NCBI GenBank assembly: GCA_900550365.1
Contig: URRR01000013.1
Coordinates: 1 to 64,000, forward strand
Origin: an uncultured Prevotella sp.
GTDB lineage: Bacteria > Bacteroidota > Bacteroidia > Bacteroidales > Bacteroidaceae
Length of the DNA stretch: 64,000 nucleotides
Direction of reading: 5' to 3'
The notes beneath the pieces were generated by a model that had not been told where the DNA came from, ran no database searches, and saw nothing but the letters and a program-made list of their open reading frames with translations. Below are positions 10,289 through 18,890 of this stretch, piece by piece (position 1 is the first letter of the stretch; each line of letters opens with the position of its first letter). The position numbers were made by a program, and so were the translations under genes.

Positions 10289-10782
10289 AGCAAAAAACAG
10301 CGACATATAAATCAACTCACGAACAATTAGACGCAGAAGGTTTTTCTCCAGAACAGCCACTTATGGTTCGAACCAAGATTAATACGAATGAAAAAGGCAA
10401 ACGATATATTCTCGTTACGACGGGTATTGAAGAATCTGTTGTATATGCAGTAGATGGTAATATAATAACAAATGGTTTGCGTTGTGACAAGCTTATACTT
10501 GTGAAACGTTCTGCAAGTGGTGCAAAACCTGAATAATGGACAGAGTCTTTCATAGAACTGAAGGATGTGGATACGAACCATGCCATTGATCAATTGAAGG
10601 AAACTTTGAAAAAATCCATTTTTAAACATCCTTCCAATGATATAGTTCGCGCCCGTATCGTGGCACAGTCTTTTCCTGCAAATAAGTCTAATCCTGCAAT
10701 GGAAAAAGCGAAACAAGAGTTTCGCAAAGTTTATAATTGTGACCTCCGGGGCATGAAGTCCGGTCAGGAAGACAAACTTTAA
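10285..10782 (+). pseudogene. Small ATPase-linked protein with possible PD-(D/E)xK motif, interrupted by one stop
   Basis: The frame starts at ATG 10285, overlapping the ATPase stop, and is interrupted by TAA at 10534-10536. The same frame then continues without a break to TAA 10782, giving about 165 residues if the stop is ignored. Across the stop the sequence reads CDKLILVKRS, then WTESFIELKD. An aspartate followed by a strand ending in ELK resembles the D...ExK core of restriction-type nucleases, and TTGIEESVVYAVDG looks like an N-terminal strand-rich part. The C-terminal half, with LKETLKKS and VRARIVAQSFP, is helical. I recognise no named family. Tight coupling to the ATPase suggests that it was the effector of a two-gene system. 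Both genes carry one disabling change. Confidence 0.6.
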
Positions 10783-10952
10783 AAATAATGCTTAAATAAA
10801 AGTTTTCATACAACACTAATAATTTTCAACATTCTGAATAAACGAGGAGAGGATAAGGGTAATTCTATAAAAATATTCATAGATTATTGAAGACTCAATA
10901 TTAGAAAATATTAGAAAAAAGTATGTCTTGGAAAAAGAAAAGCATGAATATC

Positions 10953-10983
10953 TTGCAGGAAAGAAAAACTTTTCATACCTTTG
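10953..10983 (+). promoter_or_regulatory. Strong Bacteroidetes-type promoter
   Basis: TTG at 10953-10955, exactly 20 bases, then TACCTTTG at 10976-10983: a perfect match to the consensus. No start codon with a convincing gene follows for 230 bases, so the promoter appears to drive a short RNA or a long leader. Confidence 0.75.
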
Positions 10984-10989
10984 CACCGT

Positions 10990-11191
10990 CAAAGAGATGA
11001 TGATAGTAAATTATTGAAATAAGAGGAAGGCCTAGCATTGTCTGATTCGGTGGTTTCAATGATTTTCAAATATATCAAAACGCTATGCACCAGGCATTTA
11101 CGAACAGGATAAGTGATATGTTCGATTCCTGGTGGTACCACTCCTCCTTTCATTAGCCCTGTCCGTTTCATACGGCGGGGTTTTCTTTTTT
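10990..11191 (+). ncRNA. Putative small RNA or attenuated leader
   Basis: The stretch begins about seven bases after a perfect promoter and ends at an intrinsic terminator (11157-11191), predicting a transcript of about 200 bases. It has no credible open frame on the plus strand. It contains a ten-base palindrome, GTGGTACCAC, near 11131-11140, preceded by TTCGATTCCTG, which superficially recalls a tRNA T-arm, but the arm does not pair. Because a DUF4421 gene starts 23 bases after the T run, the RNA could be either an independent small RNA or a leader controlling that gene by termination. I do not recognise an RNA family. Confidence 0.45.
11157..11191 (+). terminator. Intrinsic terminator of the short transcript
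   Basis: CCCTG(T)CCGT at 11157-11166 pairs with ACGGCGGGG at 11172-11180 (nine pairs, one bulged T, one G-T pair) around a five-base loop, and is followed by TTTTCTTTTTT. This is a standard rho-independent layout. Confidence 0.65.
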
Positions 11192-11213
11192 ATTCAAGTC
11201 ACGGCTGTTTTAC

Positions 11214-12209
11214 ATGTCATTCCGGCTGAAACTCATATTAGCGTTAATCCCCTTTTGCGCCGTTACGCTTCCTGCAGCGGCGCAAAAGGGGATTTTTGAC
11301 CATATAGACAGCCTGCTTGCCGAGCGCCAGCAGCGGTCCGCCGGCAGGTATGACACCGCCTATATCACCAGACCTTACCAGCCGTGGACGGTCAGGCTGG
11401 GCGTGAACGCATCAGGAACCGACCTTTACAGCCGCGGAAACATAAGCGGAACACAGTTCAGCTCTGACCTTTCCACAACGTTAAAGGCCACCGTCGGCGT
11501 TAACGTCAGTTACCGCGGGCTGTCGCTCGGCTTCTCGCTCAACCCTGCCAGGCTGTCAGGTAAGAACAAGGACTATGAGTTTAACCTCAACGCTTACGGC
11601 AACCGCATGGGGCTCGACCTGCTCATCACGTCGGCAGAGACGTTCAGCGGCGACGTAGAGCGTGGCGGCGAGACAGTCAGGGTAGCGCCGGGCAAAGTAA
11701 GCATGAAGTCAATCCAGGCCAACATATATTATTCTTTCAACCGCCGACGCTTCTCTTTTCCGGCCGCGTTCAGCCAGTCACAGCTTCAGAAACACAGTTG
11801 CGGCTCGTGGCTTTTGGGCCTGTCTGCACTTGGCGGGCGCATTGACAACAGCGACGGCAGCGTCTCAGGCAGTGCTCCTGTGCGCCTTACAGTCATCAAT
11901 GTAGGTCTCGGCGCAGGCTACGCCTACAACTTCGTGTGGGGCGGACGGTGGCTGCTGCATCTCTCGGCCATGCCTCAGATTGTAGTATATTCTCACTCAA
12001 GACTGACCGTAGGCGACGGGCGCCAGCGCGCCCCGTTCAAGTTCCCGTCAATAATCAACGTCGGCCGCATAGCCGGAGTAAGATATTTCGGAAACAAGTT
12101 CATAGGATTCTCTGCCATAATCAACATGTGGCATCACGGCGACTCTGACCGTCTGTCGGTAGAGAGCCTGAAGTGGAGAGCCCGTCTTTTCTACGGTTTC
12201 AGGTTCTGA
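11214..12209 (+). CDS. DUF4421 family outer-membrane protein
   Basis: The 331-residue product has a signal peptide (LKLILALIPFCAVTLPAAAQ, cleavage after AQ) and then many alternating, aromatic-ended strands such as WTVRLGVNASG and INVGLGAGYAYNF, ending in WRARLFYGFRF. A terminal phenylalanine after amphipathic strands is typical of outer-membrane beta barrels. The pattern matches DUF4421, a Bacteroidetes-only family of unknown function that I recognise from its overall sequence. The gene stands alone just after the short-RNA terminator and is followed by a family A hairpin block. Base composition changes here from AT-rich to the G+C-richer background. Confidence 0.7.
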   Translation: MSFRLKLILALIPFCAVTLPAAAQKGIFDHIDSLLAERQQRSAGRYDTAYITRPYQPWTVRLGVNASGTDLYSRGNISGTQFSSDLSTTLKATVGVNVSYRGLSLGFSLNPARLSGKNKDYEFNLNAYGNRMGLDLLITSAETFSGDVERGGETVRVAPGKVSMKSIQANIYYSFNRRRFSFPAAFSQSQLQKHSCGSWLLGLSALGGRIDNSDGSVSGSAPVRLTVINVGLGAGYAYNFVWGGRWLLHLSAMPQIVVYSHSRLTVGDGRQRAPFKFPSIINVGRIAGVRYFGNKFIGFSAIINMWHHGDSDRLSVESLKWRARLFYGFRF

Positions 12210-12243
12210 AACCGCTACTTTCACACCGCTTTTTCATCTCCGT

Positions 12244-12331
12244 GTAACTGCCTGATAATCAGCGCCGTTGCAAAAGGCCGTCTTTTGGCTTCTGAAAGAC
12301 GGCCTTTTAGCGTGTAAAAGACGGCCTTTTA
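12244..12331. repeat. Family A hairpin block A1
   Basis: GTAACTGCCTGATAATCAG (12244-12262) is followed by three alternating units: AAAAGGCCGTCTTTT, then AAAGACGGCCTTTT, then AAAAGACGGCCTTTT. Opposed units can fold into long hairpins ending in T's. In this copy the conserved tail motif lies on the left and in reverse, so the block is inverted relative to most others. The gap 12210-12500 holds nothing else recognised. Confidence 0.75.
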
Positions 12332-12500
12332 CAATACAATTTGCCGTCAATCGTTTTTTCATTGTCTGCGGGCGGTGCAGCCGTTTGTTGCGACAAAAGT
12401 GTTAAAAAACATGTGGCCGACCTATATGTTTCTGTTTTTCATGCGTCTTTATTTATGTATTATGTAAACATATTATACAACCTAAATAATCAAAACGCTT

Positions 12501-13946
12501 ATGAAATTAAGAAACTTTTACCTTATTGCAGCCATGTTGGCTGCTCCTGCGGCTTCTTTCGCCACAGACCATTACATTCGTCCTGAAGCAAAAGGCAACG
12601 GCGACGGCTCCTCTTGGGACAACGCCATGTCGTTCAGTAATCTGCTTGATAAGATCAACACTTATGACGATGGTGATATGTACTACTTTGCCGGAGGTAC
12701 ATATTATCCACCAAAAGTTGTAGGTATAAACAGAGGATGTACCTTTATCGGTGGCTTCGATCCTGAACTTACAGGCACGGAAAATACGACTCCCACTTAC
12801 CCTTCAGCCACTCCGACCGTATTTTCAGGCGACGTTGATAAAGACGGAATGAATAGTAACGGTGATTTAGATCGACTCCTTGCATTTAATCAATCAAACG
12901 TAACAGATACAGAAAATCAAAATACGAAAATTACTCTTACAGGCTTAGAGTTCAAGGATGCCTATAGTGTAAGTAGTACAACCACTCACGGAGCACTGTT
13001 CTTACGTGGTTGCTACAACGTAGAGGTGAACAACTGCCGTTTTTATGACAATGTTGAAGACAAATATTACGGAGGCATGGCTCTTACCAGTGAGTACAGC
13101 ACGTTGTATATGAACGACTGTGAGTTTACCAATAATAAGGCAAAGGCCCGTGGTGGAGCAATAAGGTTGTCTTCAAATGATAAAGCAAAAGGTATAACCG
13201 TGCTTAACCGCTGTCTTATTGCAAATAATTCTACCGAAGAAAATATCGGAAGTGCAATCTGTGTGCAGCAGGGTAAGTCGCTTTACATTATTAATTCAAC
13301 GATTACAGACTGTACGTCTGGCACTACCGGTGGTGCCGTGTACAGCAACGGTTCGGACGATACTTATACACGCAACGTGTACATCGTAAACTCAACTATT
13401 GCCGGAAACGATGGTGGTCCGCAGGTTCAGATGACAGCCAATGCCAACCTCTATGTGGCTAACTCAATCGTAGTTTCCGATGACAATACGGCCGCTTTCT
13501 CTATAGAATCAGTAAAGACCTTTGAAAGCGGAGGCATGAATGTTGTGCGAGCTGACGCTAACAATTTGCTGACATGGGGCGAGACCGACGATGCGAAGGC
13601 AGAGAACAACTATGCTGCCGTGTTCGGTGAGAATGTGCTTGGCGACAACGGAGTGATAGAGCCGCTTGCTAACGAGGGCAAATATACCGCCAGCGCGCTT
13701 CAGACAGCTATTGCAGACTGGGGCATTGAGGCAGATGTAACCATTGACCAGACCGGCCATGAGCGTGCTGAAGGCAGCACTCCGGGCGCATACGCCAAGA
13801 CAGTGCCTTCAGGAATAACGGCCGTTGAGGTTGAGAACGATGAAGAGGATGCGGCTTACTACACACTGCAGGGCATCAAGCTCGGCGCGCGTCCTACGGT
13901 TGCCGGTATCTACATCCACAACGGAAAGAAAATCATTATTAAGTGA
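12501..13946 (+). CDS. Secreted right-handed beta-helix (pectate-lyase-like) protein
   Basis: The 481-residue protein starts with a signal peptide (KLRNFYLIAAMLAAPAASFA). Next comes HYIRPEAKGNGDGSSWDNAM, the opening typical of Bacteroidetes parallel beta-helix proteins with a 'choice-of-anchor' or pectate-lyase-like fold. The middle has repeated short strands with N-rich turns (NVEVNNCRFYDN, YMNDCEFTNN, LNRCLIANN), as expected for beta-helix coils. The C-terminus, YYTLQGIKLG to GIYIHNGKKIIIK, is the sorting-like tail common on secreted Prevotella-type proteins. No catalytic residues can be assigned. It lies upstream of the glycan locus and may bind or cleave polysaccharide; this is inference. 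A family B repeat starts at its stop codon. Confidence 0.7.
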   Translation: MKLRNFYLIAAMLAAPAASFATDHYIRPEAKGNGDGSSWDNAMSFSNLLDKINTYDDGDMYYFAGGTYYPPKVVGINRGCTFIGGFDPELTGTENTTPTYPSATPTVFSGDVDKDGMNSNGDLDRLLAFNQSNVTDTENQNTKITLTGLEFKDAYSVSSTTTHGALFLRGCYNVEVNNCRFYDNVEDKYYGGMALTSEYSTLYMNDCEFTNNKAKARGGAIRLSSNDKAKGITVLNRCLIANNSTEENIGSAICVQQGKSLYIINSTITDCTSGTTGGAVYSNGSDDTYTRNVYIVNSTIAGNDGGPQVQMTANANLYVANSIVVSDDNTAAFSIESVKTFESGGMNVVRADANNLLTWGETDDAKAENNYAAVFGENVLGDNGVIEPLANEGKYTASALQTAIADWGIEADVTIDQTGHERAEGSTPGAYAKTVPSGITAVEVENDEEDAAYYTLQGIKLGARPTVAGIYIHNGKKIIIK

Positions 13947-14040
13947 AAAGTGAAGAGTTAAGAGTGAAAAATCCATATGTTTTGTGGGTGAAAATGCCTG
14001 TGCATATGGATTTTTCACTCTTAACTTTTCACTCTTCACT
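13942..14040. repeat. Family B inverted repeat B1
   Basis: The left arm, 13942-13979, runs from the stop codon of the beta-helix gene through GAGTGAAAAATCCATATG. The right arm, 14003-14040, is its reverse complement with two mismatches near the outer end. The arms are 38 bases, the inner 24 perfect, around a 23-base loop. The structure would form a very stable hairpin in the 3' untranslated region. Confidence 0.8.
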
Positions 14041-14092
14041 CTTTATCAAGTGCTGATACGGCACTTTTTGTATCTCTACAAAAGTAAAGACT

Positions 14093-15457
14093 ATGTGTGG
14101 AAAGAAGTTTGCGGCCGGCCTTGTGCTGGCCTGTTTTTTAGCGTTACCGCAGGTTTTACATGCTGATGAAGGCTCAGGCAGGCTTACGATAATGGGGCTT
14201 GGCGACTCGATAACCGAGGGAGGCGACAGCTTCTCGTCATATCTCTATCCGCTGTGGGAGAAGCTTTTCACCGCCGGATATGACGTTGACTTCATCGGTC
14301 CGCGGCAAAGCGAGTGCCGCATAGGGCGTCTGAGCCATTGCGGCTTCAGCGGCAAGCCCGTTGAATACCTTGACTCACTCATTGACAGCGTGTATCGCCG
14401 CTATCCGGCTGACATCGTGCTGCTGCACGCCGGCCACAACCATTTTGCCGAAGAACGTCCCGTGGAGGGCATGGTGCGTGCGTACAAGAGCATAATAGGC
14501 AAGATACACGCCGTTAATCCGCGTGCCTACGTGTTTCTGGCCAAGGTCACTCCGAGCGGCAAACTGCCCAAATACTCGTACATACCGGAGCTTAACAGAC
14601 GTATAGAGGCTCTTGCCGACTCGCTCAAGGGTGACCGCGTGGTGCTTGCAGACATGGCCACGGGACACGACTGGCGCACGATGACGATTGCAGACAAGGT
14701 GCATCCCAACGCGGCGGGCCGTGAGTTTATGGCCGGTGTGTGGATGAAGGCAATCTCAGGCGTATTCAGACCGCAGCACGAGGCGTTCAGCCCGGAGAAG
14801 ATATTTTATCGTGGCGACAGCCTTTCGGGCGGACTTCAGCTGCACGTCTTCCGTGCCGCAGGGCAGGGGATGAGGCCCGCTGTGGTATATTTCTTTGCCG
14901 GAGGATGGCAGTATGGCAGCCCGCTGCAGTTTTACCGCGAATGCCTGTGGCACGCGCGCCACGGTATAACGGCCGTAAGCGTTGACTATTCGATAAAATA
15001 TCTGGGCGGACAAGGCGCCTGGCAGTCGGTAAGCGACGGGCGCGAGGCCGTAAGCTACATCCGCACGCATGCCCGCGAGCTGGGCATTGACACGTCAAGG
15101 ATAGTAGTGGCGGGCGCGTCGGCCGGCGGAGCGATAGCCGGCAAGATAGCCGACAGCGCGGTGTGTGCCCGCATGTTGTATTATCCCGTGGTTGACTCGC
15201 TGTGCTGTGACGTCGCGGCCATGCACAAGCCGGTGCTGTTCATGATAGGAACAGAAGACAGTTTTACGCCTATTGATAAGGCAAAGGAGTTTGAGGCGCG
15301 GCTCAGACAGCAGTCAACACCCGTGGAGAGCCATTATTTCGAGGGGCTCGGCCACCCCTTGTTCCGCTACCGCGAGCCGCTCGGGAAAGTGTTTTATGAA
15401 ATCAGAGAGATTACCGACAAATATCTCTCGCAGGTAATGAGCATGAGAGCCGACTGA
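14093..15457 (+). CDS. Two-domain secreted esterase: SGNH hydrolase fused to alpha/beta hydrolase
   Basis: The 454-residue protein has a signal peptide (FAAGLVLACFLALPQVLHA). Domain 1 (about 28-225) is an SGNH/GDSL esterase, with MGLGDSITEG as block I, LLHAGHNHF in the place of the Gly/Asn block, and DKVHPN as the Asp-His block. Domain 2 (about 235-445) is an alpha/beta hydrolase: VVYFFAGGW (oxyanion strand), VVAGASAGG with the nucleophile serine, an acid in IGTEDSFTP and a histidine in EGLGHPLF. Such pairs remove acetyl or feruloyl groups from plant polysaccharides. The position just before an ECF sigma/SusCD locus supports carbohydrate de-esterification. The substrate cannot be read from the sequence. 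Confidence 0.8.
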   Translation: MCGKKFAAGLVLACFLALPQVLHADEGSGRLTIMGLGDSITEGGDSFSSYLYPLWEKLFTAGYDVDFIGPRQSECRIGRLSHCGFSGKPVEYLDSLIDSVYRRYPADIVLLHAGHNHFAEERPVEGMVRAYKSIIGKIHAVNPRAYVFLAKVTPSGKLPKYSYIPELNRRIEALADSLKGDRVVLADMATGHDWRTMTIADKVHPNAAGREFMAGVWMKAISGVFRPQHEAFSPEKIFYRGDSLSGGLQLHVFRAAGQGMRPAVVYFFAGGWQYGSPLQFYRECLWHARHGITAVSVDYSIKYLGGQGAWQSVSDGREAVSYIRTHARELGIDTSRIVVAGASAGGAIAGKIADSAVCARMLYYPVVDSLCCDVAAMHKPVLFMIGTEDSFTPIDKAKEFEARLRQQSTPVESHYFEGLGHPLFRYREPLGKVFYEIREITDKYLSQVMSMRAD

Positions 15458-15478
15458 CGTTAAGATAATGCCTGCGAT

Positions 15479-15600
15479 GCAAAAGGCCGTATCTTGGCCG
15501 GTAAAAGACGGTCAAACGCATCGCAAAAGACGGCAAAACGCACTGCGTTTTGCCGTCTTTTGCATGGCCGCTGTCAAGTGCTTGTCAGTCAGGCAGTTAT
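15479..15600. repeat. Family A hairpin block A2 with tail motif
   Basis: 15479-15564 contains diverged and canonical units (AAAAGGCCGTATCTT, AAAAGACGGTC, AAAAGACGGCAAAACGC and its complement GCGTTTTGCCGTCTTTT). The related tail TTGTCAGTCAGGCAGTTAT lies at 15582-15600. The 15458-15775 gap also contains the sigma-factor promoter; nothing else was recognised. Confidence 0.7.
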
Positions 15601-15691
15601 ATCCGGGAGTGGCTTCAGCCGCGGCCGGCAGGCATTACGGATAATGTTAAAAAAATGAAGATTCGTGTTTTTTTATCCTATATATTTTTCT

Positions 15692-15699
15692 TATCTTTG
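15692..15699 (+). promoter_or_regulatory. -7 element upstream of the ECF sigma gene
   Basis: TATCTTTG matches TAnnTTTG exactly. There is no TTG at the expected upstream spacing. The predicted start is about 70 bases before ATG 15776. Confidence 0.5.
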
Positions 15700-15775
15700 C
15701 GTCTTTTTAATAGACAGCTCCCTTATCGTACGGAGGGATGCGACAGATTTGCTACCACCTAAACAATAGCGGAAA

Positions 15776-16321
15776 ATGATGGATGAGTCAAGAGAACTGA
15801 TCCTTATATCAAAAGGAAATGAACTGGCCTTTGACGGTTTTATGGACCGCCATTCGCAGAATATGTACAACCATGCCTTCGGCATACTTGGCGACAAGAG
15901 TCTGGCAGAGGAGGTGGTGAGTGATGTGTTCCTTGAGGTTTGGAAGATGCGCAAGAAGCTGCTCGACATAGAGAATATCAACAGCTGGCTGAGTACTGTG
16001 GTCTACCGCAAATCTGTGTCATACCTGCGCAAGGAGATGCGCCGCCGCGGGCAGGTGTGCATTGATGAAGTGCCTAACTTTGTGTTTCCGCAGATGCGGA
16101 GTCCGATGGACAGCATGATCTCAGAGGAAGAACTGAGACGGCTCAACGAGGCGATAGACTGTCTGCCGGCCAAATGCAAGCACGTGTTCTACCTGGCCAA
16201 GATAGAGCAGATGCCCTATGCTGACATCTGTGACATGCTGAAAATATCGCTGGCCACGGTCAACTATCATGTGGGTTACGCTCTCCAGTCGCTTAAGAAA
16301 CGGCTGAAGGCAATAGTATAA
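15776..16321 (+). CDS. ECF-type RNA polymerase sigma factor
   Basis: The 181-residue product has sigma-70 region 2 (about residues 12-75: AFDGFMDRHSQNMYNHAF, then SLAEEVVSDVFLEVWK) and region 4 (about 125-175: LPAKCKHVFYLAKIEQMPY, then ISLATVNYHVGYALQSLK). Regions 1 and 3 are absent, as in ECF factors of the Bacteroidetes expansion. The FecR-like anti-sigma gene follows after 30 bases, and a SusC with an STN domain lies downstream: the standard trans-envelope switch in which ligand binding at the receptor releases the sigma factor. It probably activates the 17.3-39.3 kb genes. A two-methionine start (ATGATG) leaves one residue of uncertainty. Confidence 0.9.
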   Translation: MMDESRELILISKGNELAFDGFMDRHSQNMYNHAFGILGDKSLAEEVVSDVFLEVWKMRKKLLDIENINSWLSTVVYRKSVSYLRKEMRRRGQVCIDEVPNFVFPQMRSPMDSMISEEELRRLNEAIDCLPAKCKHVFYLAKIEQMPYADICDMLKISLATVNYHVGYALQSLKKRLKAIV

Positions 16322-16351
16322 ATAAGGTAAAAAGATTTAAGGATAAACAAG

Positions 16352-17266
16352 ATGGAAGAGAATTTGTTTGAACATAAATTTGGTGACAGCGTTGAGGACC
16401 TGAAGCTGAAAAGCTTTGTCGTAGACACTGTGCCCGAGACGAACGACATGGTCAATATCAAGAAGAAGACATATGCCAAGATAAAGCGGGATAAAGAGCG
16501 CCGCATGCGCCGGCGCAGAATAGCTGCCGGGCTGATGCTTGCTGCCGGCATAGCATTGCTCGTGTCTGTGGTTGCTGTGCCGTGGAGCTCTCTGCGTGAC
16601 GTGTCTGAACATGTTCTGGCCAAGGCCAGGCCGCGGACGATTACCGTGACGGTGCCTGTAGGTGAGGCCAGAACATACATCCTGCCTGACGGAACCAGGC
16701 TGGTGGCCAATTCGCGTTCTATTGTCAAGTACCCTGAGAAATTCACTGACGATACGCGTGACATCTACATCAGGGGTGAGGCTTACCTTGAAGTGGCGCA
16801 TGACGAGGAACATCCGTTCATTGTGCATACTGACGGATTTGATCTGAAAGTACTCGGAACAAAGTTCAACATTATGAATTATGACGGCCGCCATGCCGGC
16901 GTCGTGCTCGTTCAGGGAGCGGTAGAGGTGACCACCGGAAACCGTGACAAGGTGACAATGCGCCCCAACCAGCTGGTGAATGTGACCGACGGAAAACTTG
17001 ACGGACTGAGAACGGTGGACACATCACAATATACAAGCTGGATGAAAGGCGTGATGGACCTGCACGGCGACGACATCCACCAGGTGATAAACCGTCTCAA
17101 TGACTATTACGGAACGGAGATTGGCGTACACGGAGACGTTGACGTAACTCCGCTATACGGCAAACTGGTCTACAAGAAAGACGTTGACGACGTGCTGAAT
17201 ACCATCAACCGCATAACAGGCACCAAGGTGACGGTGATGAACGGAAAAGTATATCTTACTAAATAA
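16352..17266 (+). CDS. FecR-family anti-sigma factor
   Basis: The 304-residue inner-membrane protein has a basic cytoplasmic N-terminus of about 56 residues, one membrane segment at about 57-77 (IAAGLMLAAGIALLVSVVAV), then a periplasmic FecR domain (LPDGTRLVANSRSIVKYPE, IRGEAYLEVAHDEEHPFIV, LGTKFNIMNY) and a C-terminal DUF4974-like region ending KVTVMNGKVYLTK. It should hold the upstream sigma factor inactive until signalled through the STN domain of the SusC receptor at 18.9 kb. The spacing of 30 bases indicates co-transcription with the sigma gene. Confidence 0.9.
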   Translation: MEENLFEHKFGDSVEDLKLKSFVVDTVPETNDMVNIKKKTYAKIKRDKERRMRRRRIAAGLMLAAGIALLVSVVAVPWSSLRDVSEHVLAKARPRTITVTVPVGEARTYILPDGTRLVANSRSIVKYPEKFTDDTRDIYIRGEAYLEVAHDEEHPFIVHTDGFDLKVLGTKFNIMNYDGRHAGVVLVQGAVEVTTGNRDKVTMRPNQLVNVTDGKLDGLRTVDTSQYTSWMKGVMDLHGDDIHQVINRLNDYYGTEIGVHGDVDVTPLYGKLVYKKDVDDVLNTINRITGTKVTVMNGKVYLTK

Positions 17267-17318
17267 AGAGTGAAGAAACACATATAATAAAAATAATTAA
17301 CTAAAATTTTCAACTGTC

Positions 17319-18866
17319 ATGGGTAAGGGGAAACTGTGTCCTTCAACCAGGGAAACAACCGGTCTTGTTAACAGAAATAAACGTTTCTGCCTGTTTCTTG
17401 CGGCTCTCTGCGTGGCTGTAGCGGCGCATGCCGCCGACGTCAGCGTGTCGTTCAGGCCCGATACGTTACGTGTGCTGCGCAATCCGTTGAGCGGCTGGGT
17501 GATGTACGTGGGCCGCAACTGGGACGAGAACTTCTGGACCACTCAGGGATACGACTCGATGAGCGTCGGCGATTCTACCGTGCGCGTGTCTGATTACGCC
17601 GTTACATGTTACATAAGAACAAGCTGGAGCTCAATGGAACCTGAAGAAGGCAGATACTTCTGGAACGACCCCGACTCGCGTCTTAACAAGCTGCTGCAGA
17701 GCGCTTTGCGGTGCGGCATGAGGCTGGCGTTCCGCATCGTCGTAGACAGCCGTGACCAGGGACAGAACACGCCGCTCTACGTTAAGCAGGCAGGAGCCAA
17801 GGGCTTTATGGACCCCGGTAATCCGAAAAACTGGTCGCCATATCCCGATGACCCGGTGTTCCAGGCCAAATACGCTAAGTTTATAAAGGCACTTGCCGCT
17901 GAATTCAATGATCCTGACAAGGTGGACTTTATCGATGCTTTCGGTCTGGGCAAATGGGGCGAGGCTCACGGCGTAAAATACGGCGACTACAGTAACAAGG
18001 AGAAAGTGTTTGACTGGATTACTACCCTCTACACGGAAGCGTTCACGCGCATACCTCTTCTTATCAACTATCATCGCCTTGTGGGCGACACCATAAGCTG
18101 GGCAGCCGCTCATCCACGCAGTGAGGCTCTGCTCGAGAGTGCCATAGAGAAAGGTTACAGCCTGCGTCACGACGCGTTCGGCATGACCGGATACTATCAG
18201 CAGTGGGAAAAAGACTTCGCAAGGAAATGGAACTTCAAGCGTCCCGTAATAATGGAAGGTGGCTGGATAACCGGAGCGCATCACCGTTATTGGATTGACC
18301 CGAGCGGCCTTTACCGTGAAGGACATTCTGAGGATGTGCGGCGTGGAGAGTATGCCGAGGCACGCGAGGCTCATGCCAATATGATGGATTTACGGGTGAA
18401 CGACGAGACCCGCTCATGGTTCGGCAAGGCGTTTGACCTTGTCAAGGCTTTCATCGCACATGGAGGTTACCGCCTTTATCCCGTGTCTGTCACCGTGCCT
18501 GGTGATGTTACGGAGGGTTCAAAGGTTACGCTCGCGAGCCTTTGGGAGAACATCGGCTGGGGTTATTGCCCTACAAACATACCGCAATGGAACCAGAAAT
18601 ACAAGGTGGCTTACGCCCTGTTCAGTGGCGGCCGGCCAGTTAAAGTGTTTGTGGACAAGCAGAGCGACCTGTCAAAATGGCTTAAAGGCACACCTGCCGG
18701 CTGTAAGACCGATGTCTCGCTCGAGGGTTTGCCCAAGGGGAAATATGAGTGGAAGGTGGCTCTTGTAGATACAACAAAAGACAACCGCCCCGGACTTGAC
18801 ATAGCCGTAGACGGCAGTCTGATGACTGACGGTTGGCTAAGAATAGCAGAAATGACAATTAAATGA
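17319..18866 (+). CDS. DUF4832 family secreted TIM-barrel protein (putative glycoside hydrolase), first copy
   Basis: The 515-residue product has a long basic N-terminus before a hydrophobic signal segment (FCLFLAALCVAVAAHAA), so the exact start is uncertain. The body resembles DUF4832 proteins. WSSMEPEEGRYFWND is like the early strand of clan GH-A barrels. GLGKWGE (Glu about 215) and PVIMEGGW (Glu about 313) sit where the acid/base and nucleophile of such barrels fall. A C-terminal beta-sandwich (KVTLASLWENIGWGYCP onward) follows. It lies between the anti-sigma gene and susC, and a paralogue lies at 25.7 kb. The fold assignment rests on motif pattern; catalysis is inference. Confidence 0.7.
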   Translation: MGKGKLCPSTRETTGLVNRNKRFCLFLAALCVAVAAHAADVSVSFRPDTLRVLRNPLSGWVMYVGRNWDENFWTTQGYDSMSVGDSTVRVSDYAVTCYIRTSWSSMEPEEGRYFWNDPDSRLNKLLQSALRCGMRLAFRIVVDSRDQGQNTPLYVKQAGAKGFMDPGNPKNWSPYPDDPVFQAKYAKFIKALAAEFNDPDKVDFIDAFGLGKWGEAHGVKYGDYSNKEKVFDWITTLYTEAFTRIPLLINYHRLVGDTISWAAAHPRSEALLESAIEKGYSLRHDAFGMTGYYQQWEKDFARKWNFKRPVIMEGGWITGAHHRYWIDPSGLYREGHSEDVRRGEYAEAREAHANMMDLRVNDETRSWFGKAFDLVKAFIAHGGYRLYPVSVTVPGDVTEGSKVTLASLWENIGWGYCPTNIPQWNQKYKVAYALFSGGRPVKVFVDKQSDLSKWLKGTPAGCKTDVSLEGLPKGKYEWKVALVDTTKDNRPGLDIAVDGSLMTDGWLRIAEMTIK

Positions 18867-18890
18867 TTAATACCTAAACACATCAGCTTT

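Noticed and set aside
11110..11145. tRNA or tmRNA 3' end suggested by TTCGATTCC followed by GGTGGTACCACT
   Set aside because: The five-base T stem does not pair, there is no matching acceptor stem upstream, and no tag-peptide reading frame is present.
10989..11171. 60-residue open frame on the minus strand
   Set aside because: It lies opposite a predicted transcript and terminator, has no similarity that I recognise, and its start codon falls within the terminator stem.
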